From JAMXLO01 sp963850535 (GTDB taxonomy: Bacteria; Pseudomonadota; Alphaproteobacteria; Acetobacterales; Acetobacteraceae): a stretch of DNA of 64,000 bases. Of this stretch, positions 27,036-33,312 are shown piece by piece. How positions within the stretch are numbered: the first letter of the stretch is position 1; each line of letters opens with the position of its first letter. Location: contig CAWKMC010000039.1 of NCBI GenBank assembly GCA_963850535.1, positions 62,001-126,000 of the forward strand, read 5' to 3'. Made by a program: the position numbers and the translations under genes. The notes below the pieces were generated by a model, which was given only the letters and a program-made list of their open reading frames with translations, was not told where the DNA came from and did no database searches.

Positions 27036-27503
27036 TCATTTCAGGTGCTGCCGGCAGGTCTGAACCGCGTCGAGCAGTTTCGGCATTTTCGTCTTGTCTA
27101 GCGAGACGTTGAGATCAGCGCCATCACGGTAGAGGGAAACAGAGTTGGCATTACTCAATAGGCTTTCGACCGGGAAGTAGCGCAGTGGGACTATGATCTC
27201 GTCCTTGTTCTCGGTTGCTTCGAACCAATCGATCTCGGCGTTGCCACTGACCCATGTCGAGCCGATACGAATCGCGGCTTTGGTCTGCCTGGGTGGTAAA
27301 TCCCACCCGTCGTCCTGGAAGACGATGCCCGCAAGCGCCGTCCTGTCCCACAGGAACCCCACAGATCCTTGCTGCTTAGAAATATACAATGTGCAAAGAT
27401 TTTGTCCGGGAACCTGGATGACCTTCGCACCTTCGGTACTCCACCAGGTCGTAAAGCCAGCCGGCTGGATAAGCGCGGCGGCCAGAACGATGGTCGATAT
27501 CAT
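27036..27503 (-). CDS. Hypothetical exported protein
   Basis: Function unknown. Read from MISTIVLAAALIQPAGF, which looks like a short signal peptide, the protein has 155 residues. A CAGGA box sits seven bases before this ATG, supporting it over the upstream in-frame start at 27599. The mature part is beta-rich (NLCTLYISKQQGSVGFLWD, AAIRIGSTWVSGNAEIDWF, EIIVPLRYFPVESLL), with two cysteines, one near the start (NLCTLY) and one near the end (VQTCRQHLK), that could pair. No enzymatic motif is visible. It lies in a low-density region of similar small exported proteins. Confidence 0.6.
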   Translation of the reverse strand: MISTIVLAAALIQPAGFTTWWSTEGAKVIQVPGQNLCTLYISKQQGSVGFLWDRTALAGIVFQDDGWDLPPRQTKAAIRIGSTWVSGNAEIDWFEATENKDEIIVPLRYFPVESLLSNANSVSLYRDGADLNVSLDKTKMPKLLDAVQTCRQHLK

Positions 27504-27879
27504 CGATATTCCTGATGCCGGCTCGATTTCACGTTCCCTCATTCCGGTGAAGAGGAACATCTCGGCACACTTAAGCACGCGGTCTGGGTATACGGCCACA
27601 GAGCAAGCGAGATTCGGCGCCGAATGAGCAGATCGCCATGGCTCGCAAATGATATATGGGACGGTGATCCTAATACGAGTTGATGAGACGATCGGCCCGC
27701 GAGCCGCGTGTGTGCGCTTACACCAAGAGAGAATGACACGGAGGAGAATGACTCGGTGGCAAAATGCTTTGCTGCGTTCACTAAGCGTTGCTCAGCGAGC
27801 GTGCGCTGTTTGCCTTGACAATCTATCAGCGTGGACGAAGTTCTGCGCCAGACTACAATAAAGAAAAGGGAGGTATTCA
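27504..27879. other. Divergent intergenic region
   Basis: About 375 bases separate the starts of the divergent small exported protein and lipoprotein genes, so promoters for both must lie here. A TTGACA at 27815-27820 and a TACAAT at 27854-27859 occur on the plus strand but are not at a standard spacing. No RNA gene or other coding region was recognised. Confidence 0.45.
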
Positions 27880-28149
27880 ATGCGTTGGGTCACGCTAATA
27901 GCAGCAAGCCTTGTTGTGGCATGCTCGATGATGCAACCCGCTCCACCGCCATCGCGACCAACTGCTCAGCAGCCGCCGGCTATGATGAGCAAGGCCGTGG
28001 CAGAACAGGTGCTGACCAAAGACGGCTACACCTCTCCTGCGTTGGTTCCGTCGCAAACCTACATAGGGGGCTGGAGCGGCACAGCTATGCGTGACGGTGT
28101 AAAGGAGAGTGTGGCGATCGATAAGGACGGCCGTCTCGTTCAGGGTTAG
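27880..28149 (+). CDS. Small putative lipoprotein
   Basis: Function unknown. The 89-residue product begins MRWVTLIAASLVVACSMM, a lipoprotein signal peptide with lipobox LVVAC, so the mature protein should be acylated at Cys15. A Pro-rich segment (PAPPPSRPTAQQPPA) is followed by a small folded part, SKAVAEQVLTKDGYTSPALV and GGWSGTAMRDGVKESVAIDK. A GGGAGG box seven bases before ATG makes the start secure. A hairpin follows about 45 bases after the stop. Confidence 0.72.
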   Translation: MRWVTLIAASLVVACSMMQPAPPPSRPTAQQPPAMMSKAVAEQVLTKDGYTSPALVPSQTYIGGWSGTAMRDGVKESVAIDKDGRLVQG

Positions 28150-28191
28150 CAGTACAGCTGTTCGAACTCTTTAGCATGGTCGCATAACGGG

Positions 28192-28222
28192 GATCGGGGT
28201 AAGGTGCGTCCATACCCCGGTC
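28192..28222 (+). terminator. Hairpin between lipoprotein gene and convergent aroQ-like gene
   Basis: GATCGGGGTA pairs with TACCCCGGTC (nine Watson-Crick pairs and one G-T) around an 11-base loop. It lies between two convergent stop codons and lacks a strong T-run; probably a terminator for one or both genes. Confidence 0.5.
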
Positions 28223-28291
28223 CGTTCCGACATTCGATTATGTTGGACCTTTACCGTCACGTCAGAACTGAAGGGAGCACACAGCTGCTCC

Positions 28292-28735
28292 TCAGCGCCG
28301 AGTTGCCCGCATCCTCAAAATCTCGAGCATCGCGTCGAGGCCAAGAATGTAGGAGTGCATTCCGAAGCCGGTGATCATTCCTTCCGCCGCATCGGAGAGA
28401 ACGCAGTGAATATTGCGCTTCGCAATACTGCTGATGTGCACCTCCACATAAGGCAATCCCGCCCCCTTTATGCAGTCCTTCAACGCAAATCCGGCATAAG
28501 TAAAGCCGGCAGGATTCATCACCAGGCCCTCGAATCCCTCATCGACCGCGCGGTAAATGCGATTGATCGCTTCGCCCTCGACGTTGGTGTAGAAAATCTC
28601 CAGCTGGTAGCCGTGCTGCTGCGCGTGGCGCTGCAGCATGGCGGCAAGCTCGGCCGGCGTTGTCGAGCCGTAGATTTCCGGCTCGCGTCGTCCCAGGAAC
28701 GTGAGATTGGCGCCCTGCAACAGCAGAATCTTCAT
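28292..28735 (-). CDS. Type II 3-dehydroquinate dehydratase homologue, divergent active site
   Basis: A 147-residue AroQ-fold protein. Classical type II dehydroquinases dehydrate 3-dehydroquinate in the shikimate or quinate pathway. Conserved features are LLLQGANL, RREPEIYG with catalytic Tyr22, NPAG with Asn74, and VEVHISS with Glu98 and His100. Differences are Tyr80 where a histidine is usual (NPGAYTH type) and a shortened, altered segment IAKRNIHCVLSD in place of the HAREPFRHHS loop, so the usual substrate-binding arginine is not evident. It is the last gene of the nitrile hydratase/cobalt operon, 38 bases after cbtA. It may be an enzyme with another substrate; calling it biosynthetic AroQ would be unsafe. 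Confidence 0.75.
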   Translation of the reverse strand: MKILLLQGANLTFLGRREPEIYGSTTPAELAAMLQRHAQQHGYQLEIFYTNVEGEAINRIYRAVDEGFEGLVMNPAGFTYAGFALKDCIKGAGLPYVEVHISSIAKRNIHCVLSDAAEGMITGFGMHSYILGLDAMLEILRMRATRR

Positions 28736-28773
28736 CGCCGCGGCCTCCTTTATTCCTTAGTCGATCCAGGCGG

Positions 28774-29517
28774 TCAGACGATGCGCTGCAGACGATTGGC
28801 CGAGCGTCTCGTAGCCAGCATCTGGCGTTCAGCCAGGACCCCAAATGCAAGGCCAAGAATGGCCAGCAGCACAGCATGGCCGCCGAGAGATACCATCCGA
28901 AACTGCCATAACAACGTTGCAGGAAAATTCTCGGGCACCTCGTTGACCTGTGGCAAGATGAACACGGCGAGGCCCGCGGCCATTATATAGAAGCCGGCGC
29001 CGCACAGGGCGGAATTCCATCTGTCCAGACGGCGCGCAAGGCGTTGCTCCAACAGCAAGGCGCCAACTGCAGCAATCAGCGACCAGCCGATGATCGCGAA
29101 ATACAACGCCGTTCGTGTTCCGATCGTCTCCGGATCGCCGATGGACGGTGGATTGGCCGGGTATTTGATCTGCGGCACAAGGAACAACACAACGAATGCC
29201 GCAGCTGCCAGCAGGCCCGCCGTGCCGCGCGGCCGCAACCTACCCACTCGCCCCTGGGCGAGGGCAAATACCAACGCAAAGATGCCCCCAATCGCAGTGC
29301 TGTAAACAACAACACCCGTCAGCAAACCAAAGGTGCTCTGGACAGCGCGGCTCACCAACTCCGGGTCAATAGGGCCGCCCGCAAGCTCATGCCTGTGATC
29401 CTCGAACGCAATAGCCTGGTCGATCAGCGGCTCAGCGAAATACCGGGCATAGACGAAGGCAACCAGCCCGGCGAATAGGCCTGCCAACATGCCACGAACC
29501 AGCAGGGTTCGAACCAC
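28774..29517 (-). CDS. cbtA: Cobalt transporter subunit CbtA
   Basis: A 247-residue membrane protein of the CbtA family, the larger part of the CbtAB secondary cobalt transporter predicted from cobalamin regulons. It begins MVRTLLVRGMLAGLFAGLVA, with FVYARYFAEPLIDQAIAFED and a histidine-containing loop (DHRHELAGG) typical of the family. Further helices include LLTGVVVYSTAIGGIFALVF and LAAAAFVVLFLVPQIKYPAN, with NPPSIGDPETIGTRT. It follows cbtB by 8 bp and lies in the cobalt-type nitrile hydratase operon, so its probable job is to supply Co(III/II) for that enzyme. No cobalamin gene or B12 riboswitch was recognised nearby. Confidence 0.88.
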   Translation of the reverse strand: MVRTLLVRGMLAGLFAGLVAFVYARYFAEPLIDQAIAFEDHRHELAGGPIDPELVSRAVQSTFGLLTGVVVYSTAIGGIFALVFALAQGRVGRLRPRGTAGLLAAAAFVVLFLVPQIKYPANPPSIGDPETIGTRTALYFAIIGWSLIAAVGALLLEQRLARRLDRWNSALCGAGFYIMAAGLAVFILPQVNEVPENFPATLLWQFRMVSLGGHAVLLAILGLAFGVLAERQMLATRRSANRLQRIV

Positions 29518-29525
29518 CGCACACC

Positions 29526-29741
29526 TCAGTGGCAGGGGAACGCAAGAAAATGCCGTCCGTCATGCACGAAGTCATGGATGTACATGCCGGGTACAAGCGA
29601 TGTCGCGCCCTGTTCGGCACCGACAAAATAGATCGCAAGCAGCGCCAGCAACCCCACAAAGATCGCCCAGGGCAGGATATCACGAACAGGAACAATAATG
29701 GGCTCGGCAACTGTCGGGGCAAAAGCGGTGCTGGTTGTCAT
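29526..29741 (-). CDS. cbtB: Cobalt transporter subunit CbtB
   Basis: A 71-residue small membrane protein with one helix (ILPWAIFVGLLALLAIYFVG) and a conserved metal-binding tail HDFVHDGRHFLAFPCH, the CbtB signature of C-terminal histidines. The start MTTSTAFAPTVAEPI at 29741 is preceded by GGAGTTGTTATG-like sequence and is 58 bases after the nitrile hydratase accessory gene. It is immediately followed by cbtA. Together the two proteins should import cobalt; their position inside the nitrile hydratase operon indicates dedicated metal supply. Confidence 0.87.
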   Translation of the reverse strand: MTTSTAFAPTVAEPIIVPVRDILPWAIFVGLLALLAIYFVGAEQGATSLVPGMYIHDFVHDGRHFLAFPCH

Positions 29742-29799
29742 AACAACTCCTTGGAAGTGGGTCTCACAGCTTTGGCCAGTGGGACGAAGACCTTCCGCA

Positions 29800-30180
29800 T
29801 CACGCCTTGAAATCCTCCGTCCGCAGCTCGATGGGTTGGCCATGCGGTGTGCGAGCCGCAGCATGCTCCCACGCATGGCGGCAAGCTGTCAGATCGGCCT
29901 CGGTACTCACGTCCTTTTCCGCCAGCATCCGTTCGAGAGTCGCCAGCCAGTGGCTATAGTAAGTATCGCCGGTGTCCGGGTCGCCGGCGGCTTGCGCCGC
30001 CTTGATCGTTTCCCCAAGCATGCTTGCCCATTCACCCCAATCGAACAGGCCCTTCTCGTGCAGCGCGAGCGCCATGGCAAAGGCCTGTGCCTCCCAAGGC
30101 GCACGAAACACCGGGCCATTGCTGTCAGCAGGAAGGCCGAGATTTGCCTGAAGCGCGCGCTGGGTAGGATCGCCCATCAT
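29800..30180 (-). CDS. Nitrile hydratase accessory protein (activator/beta-like chaperone)
   Basis: A 126-residue protein similar to the N-terminal part of nitrile hydratase beta subunits, as are the P14K/NhlE self-subunit-swapping chaperones that insert cobalt into the alpha subunit. Visible family features are PVFRAPWEAQAFAMALALHE, GLFDWGEWASMLGETI, DTYYSHWLATLERML and RHAWEHAAARTPHGQPIEL. The gene starts one base after the beta subunit stop, so it is tightly coupled. Together with cobalt-type cysteine motif in the alpha subunit, this is the expected maturation factor for a Co-nitrile hydratase. Confidence 0.87.
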   Translation of the reverse strand: MMGDPTQRALQANLGLPADSNGPVFRAPWEAQAFAMALALHEKGLFDWGEWASMLGETIKAAQAAGDPDTGDTYYSHWLATLERMLAEKDVSTEADLTACRHAWEHAAARTPHGQPIELRTEDFKA

Positions 30181-30181
30181 A

Positions 30182-30838
30182 TCAGGCAGGTTCCAGATAA
30201 GGCTCGAACGCTTCGACGGACACCTTCACGGTCGGATCGGTGTCCTGTCCCCACAGATCGCGCCCATCGAACTGCACAGTGTAAAGCCACTGAGGGTTTT
30301 CGCCTTGGCCGATAGCTGCGCTGTCCGGCAGCACGTGACAGCCATGCACGCGCTCCACCACGCCCACATGGCCGCGCACATAGCGCGGCAGCCGGGTGTG
30401 CGTCTTCGGGTGCATGTTCCGCGCAAGCACCCGATCGCCGACAGCAAACTTGGCTGCGGCGGGCTCCGGTCGCGTAAAGGTGCCGCGGTGATTGGTGCGC
30501 TCGATATCAGCGAGGGTGAATTTGCCACGCGGCGGCGTCTTGCCGGGGCGCAGCGCATGGCCGGCTGTGATCTCATCGGCATCGGCATAGCCGTAGTTGA
30601 CCAGCGCGCGCTCGAACCGCTCCAGCCACCGGCGATAATACGACTTCAGGTAGAGCTGAGGCGGCAGCATCTCGATGCCATATCGGCCTTGATCGATATT
30701 CCATGCTCCGACAGCGCCCATGACGCGGCTGGCCGCCATGACCTTGCCTTCCCATTCCGCGTGGAAGACATCGCCGGTCTCGACGGGATCGACCGCGCCG
30801 AAGCCGTCCATGCCTCCCATGTCATGAATGCCGTTCAT
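30182..30838 (-). CDS. nthB: Nitrile hydratase subunit beta
   Basis: The 218-residue beta subunit pairs with alpha to hydrate nitriles to amides in the cytoplasm. The N-terminus MNGIHDMGGMDGFGAVDP is the hallmark of the family. LYLKSYYRRWLERFERALVN and the C-terminal SH3-like half (FAVGDRVLARNMHP, RLPRYVRGHVGVVERVHG, WLYTVQFDGRDLWG) are complete. The start codon overlaps the alpha stop by four bases (ATGA), which ensures stoichiometric translation. The full length and intact motifs indicate a functional subunit. Confidence 0.94.
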   Translation of the reverse strand: MNGIHDMGGMDGFGAVDPVETGDVFHAEWEGKVMAASRVMGAVGAWNIDQGRYGIEMLPPQLYLKSYYRRWLERFERALVNYGYADADEITAGHALRPGKTPPRGKFTLADIERTNHRGTFTRPEPAAAKFAVGDRVLARNMHPKTHTRLPRYVRGHVGVVERVHGCHVLPDSAAIGQGENPQWLYTVQFDGRDLWGQDTDPTVKVSVEAFEPYLEPA

Positions 30839-31470
30839 GCCGGAACGCCCTCTCGGACACGCAGCACATCGGTGCCGACCATCGAGTCCCGCGTCACGAG
30901 CGCGGCCAACTGTTCTTCGGTCCAGCCTTCTGTCCCGCTGGGTCGTTCAGGCAGCACCATGTAGCGCACCTCGGCCGTCGAATCCCAAATGCGGATTTCC
31001 ACGTCATCCGGCAACCTCACGCCGAAGTCCGCAAGTACGGCACGCGGCTCCTTCACCGCACGCGAACGATAGGCAAAGGACTTATACCAGACCGGCGGCA
31101 ACCCCAGCACATCCCACGGATAGCAGGAGCACAGGGTGCAGACGATCATGTTGTGTCGCTCAGGCGTATTCTCGACAACGACCAGATGATCGCCGATCTT
31201 GCCCTGGTAGCCGAACGGCGCCGCGGCCTTGCTGGCATCGGTCAGCAGCGCCTGGCGGAAAGCCGGATCGTTCCATGCGCGTGCCACGATACGCGCGCCG
31301 ATATGCGGGCCAATCTTGGTTTCGTAAGCCTCGACGATGGAGTCCAAGGCCGCGGCGTCAGTGTAGCCCTTCTCGACCAGGATGGTCTGGATAGCGCGGA
31401 CCCGCAGTTCGGTTTCCGAAAGTTCGGACGCCTCCTCGTGGTCGTGCCCGTGATGATCATGCGCCGTCAT
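30835..31470 (-). CDS. nthA: Nitrile hydratase subunit alpha, cobalt type
   Basis: Catalytic metal-binding subunit of 211 residues. The claw motif VCTLCSCYPW has metal ligands Cys111, Cys114, Ser115 and Cys116. Threonine after the first cysteine marks the cobalt class, serine the iron class. VLGLPPVWYKSFAYRSRAV and RYMVLPERPSGTEGWTEEQL complete the family signature. The N-terminus MTAHDHHGHDHEEASEL is unusually His/Asp/Glu-rich and could bind or buffer metal. ATG 31470 follows CAGGAG and is preferred to an upstream start at 31551 that overlaps the SDR gene. First gene of the nthA-nthB-accessory-cbtB-cbtA-aroQ-like series. No amidase gene adjoins it. Confidence 0.94.
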   Translation of the reverse strand: MTAHDHHGHDHEEASELSETELRVRAIQTILVEKGYTDAAALDSIVEAYETKIGPHIGARIVARAWNDPAFRQALLTDASKAAAPFGYQGKIGDHLVVVENTPERHNMIVCTLCSCYPWDVLGLPPVWYKSFAYRSRAVKEPRAVLADFGVRLPDDVEIRIWDSTAEVRYMVLPERPSGTEGWTEEQLAALVTRDSMVGTDVLRVREGVPA

Positions 31471-31560
31471 GGACGATCTCCTGTCCGCTGGATGTGCCTC
31501 GCTCGCCCTTATTGGTACCAGCCGTGCCTGCCTGCCGCCAGATGCACCCACCCATGATGC

Positions 31561-32372
31561 CTATCGCCGCGGAACGCGCTCCGGTGCGCGGGCGTGCGAA
31601 CCGCCATGCTCGGGCCATTCCCATGGTCCGTCCACATCGACACCCGTCCCCCGCAGCATCTCGACGTGCGTCTCCGCGTTGTCCTGCGGTCGATAGTCAA
31701 GAAACTCCCAGTTCGGATCATGCGTCTTGATCCGCGTATTGGCAGATACCCGTTCACCACCAGGCAGCCTGGATCGGCGTGACGCAGCGCCGCGTCCACC
31801 AGGCGTGCAACGTCGCCCGGCGACAGCCAGGTGGCGAGCGAGCGCTGATCGATCGGCAGCGGCCGATAGGTGCCGATGCGCAGCGACACCGACCGTATGC
31901 CGTGCCGGTCGAAGTAGCAGCGCAGCATCGTCTCGCCCCACGCCTTGAACGTGCCGTACAGGCTGTCGGGTCGCGGCGGCAGGGCAGGCGAGACGCGCTC
32001 GTCGATCGGATAGCAGCCGAACGCGTGATTGCTGGAGGCGAACACGATGCGCTGCACCCCAGCCAGCCGCGCCGCCTCAAACACGTCGAACATGCCGCGC
32101 GCATTGACCCGCCACAGATCCTCCAACGTGTAGTCGCCGCCGACACCGGCGAGATGCACAACGGCCGCCACACCATCCATCATCCGTTCGATCGCGCCGC
32201 GATCGCTGATGTCGGCGACGATGCATTCCTCGTTCGGCGCAGGATCGGCGATCGGCCGGTTGTCGGTCAGTCGCAGGTGGCGATACGCGCCGCGTAGTCC
32301 GTTGCGCAGCGCAGTGCCGATCGCGCCGGCAGCGCCGGTGATCAGCACACGATCCGTGGCAGGATTGACCAT
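31561..32372 (-). pseudogene. NAD(P)-dependent SDR resembling uronate dehydrogenase, frameshifted
   Basis: Extended SDR of about 270 residues after correction. It has RVLITGAAGAIGTALRNGL, VVHLAGVGGDY, RIVFASSNHAFGCYP and the catalytic YGTFKAWGE (YxxxK), followed by SVSLRIGTYRPLP. This pattern resembles uronate/hexuronate dehydrogenases, which oxidise a sugar acid to its lactone. At about 31746 the frame breaks. The open frame goes on as LPIRGSRRM, whereas another frame supplies the expected continuation SANTRIKTHDPNWEFL and YRPQDNAETH to a stop at 31561. The interval is 812 bases (3n+2), consistent with loss of one base (NGY-SANTR join). The gene starts two bases after the upstream LLM oxidoreductase stop and precedes nthA by 90 bases. 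Confidence 0.85.
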
Positions 32373-32374
32373 CG

Positions 32375-33196
32375 CTACATCCCCTCGGCACAGCGAGCGA
32401 CGCGCTCGACCGCCGCGAGGTACTCGTCCAGTTCGCGCTCCTCCGGCGCCACCAGCACGTGCTCGATGCCAGCCGCCTTGTAAGCCTCCAGCCGAGCGCG
32501 CACCGTGCCCATATCGCGCTCATAAGGCGCGCGCACCGATACAGTGAAATCTGCGCCGGGCCGTTGCGCCCGCAGCCGCTGCACCATCGCCGGCGCCTGC
32601 TCCGGCGTCACACGGCTGCCATGCCAGCCATCCAGCCGCAACGCGCGCGCGATCGCCGCATCGGACGACCCGCCGATCCAGATCGGGATCGGTGCACACG
32701 GTTTCGGTTGCATGCGCATCGTCTCGATCTTCGCCGGAATCCAGCGCGTTGGGAACGTCACCGGATCGTCGTTCCACACCGCCTGCATCATCGCGATGCC
32801 TTCGTCCATCCGCCGGCCGCGCTCACGGAACGGCACGCCGAGAGCGTCGAACTCCGCCTCCATCCAGCCGACGCCAGCGCCCAGGATCAGCCGGCCCTGC
32901 GACAGGTTTTGCAGCGTCGCGAGTTCCTTGGCGAGCGGCAGCGGATGCCGCATCGGCAGCACCAGCACGCTGGTGCCCAGCTTCACGCGCTTTGTATGGG
33001 CGGCGGCCCAGGTCAGCGTCAGCACCGGGTCCCAGAAGTTGGGCGACGGCGGATAGTTCGCGTTCTTCGGGATGATGATGTGCTCGCTCACCCAGACATC
33101 GGCAAAGCCCAGGTCCTCTGCCTGGATCGCTGCGCGACGGATCGCGTCAGGCCCGGACTTACGGCCGATATGCGGCAAATGAATACCGATCTGCAT
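32375..33196 (-). CDS. LLM-class (luciferase-like) flavin-dependent oxidoreductase
   Basis: TIM-barrel FMN/F420-type oxidoreductase of 273 residues. Family features are MQIGIHLPHIGRKSG, DLGFADVWVSEHIIIPKN, LTWAAAHTKRVKLGTSVLVL, GRLILGAGVGWMEAEFDALG and PIPIWIGGSSDAAIARALRL. It is probably a monooxygenase or dehydrogenase with an unknown substrate. ATG 33196 is preceded by GGGAGGAGG and begins where family similarity begins; the longer frame to 33316 only adds translated palindromic repeat. It is the first gene of the likely operon LLM - SDR - nitrile hydratase - cobalt uptake - aroQ-like, and lies 116 bases downstream of the giant kinase. Confidence 0.88.
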   Translation of the reverse strand: MQIGIHLPHIGRKSGPDAIRRAAIQAEDLGFADVWVSEHIIIPKNANYPPSPNFWDPVLTLTWAAAHTKRVKLGTSVLVLPMRHPLPLAKELATLQNLSQGRLILGAGVGWMEAEFDALGVPFRERGRRMDEGIAMMQAVWNDDPVTFPTRWIPAKIETMRMQPKPCAPIPIWIGGSSDAAIARALRLDGWHGSRVTPEQAPAMVQRLRAQRPGADFTVSVRAPYERDMGTVRARLEAYKAAGIEHVLVAPEERELDEYLAAVERVARCAEGM

Positions 33197-33258
33197 GACG
33201 CACGCCTCCTCCCGGTCCCAGCGAGGCTCGCGCGTCGCGCCCTTGGCGTCCACTGTCA

Positions 33259-33294
33259 CCCCTCTCCCTCGCGGGAGGGGATCGGGGGAGGGGG
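33259..33294 (+). repeat. REP-like palindromic repeat, copy 1 (intergenic)
   Basis: CCCCTCTCCCTCGCGGGAGG continuing into a G-rich right arm ending GGGGGAGGGGG. Same element as those at 44472 and 49991. This copy sits between the giant kinase stop and the LLM oxidoreductase start and could fold into a stable stem in the mRNA. Confidence 0.75.
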
Positions 33295-33312
33295 CAGCGC
33301 CAATAGGCGCGG

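Noticed and set aside
27754..27772. TGGCAAAATGCTTTGCT as a second sigma-54 promoter
   Set aside because: The GG and GC doublets are 11 bases apart instead of 10 and the site lies more than 100 bases from the start codon.
27815..27859. TTGACA and TACAAT upstream of the small lipoprotein gene
   Set aside because: The two boxes are 33 bases apart instead of about 17, so they are not a matched sigma-70 promoter.
29500..29520. GGTTCGAACC resembling a tRNA T-arm
   Set aside because: It lies in the first codons of cbtA and no acceptor, D-arm or anticodon arm can be folded around it.
29742..29800. Cobalamin riboswitch before cbtB
   Set aside because: Only 58 bases lie between the accessory gene and cbtB, too short for a B12 riboswitch, and no B12-box sequence was recognised there.
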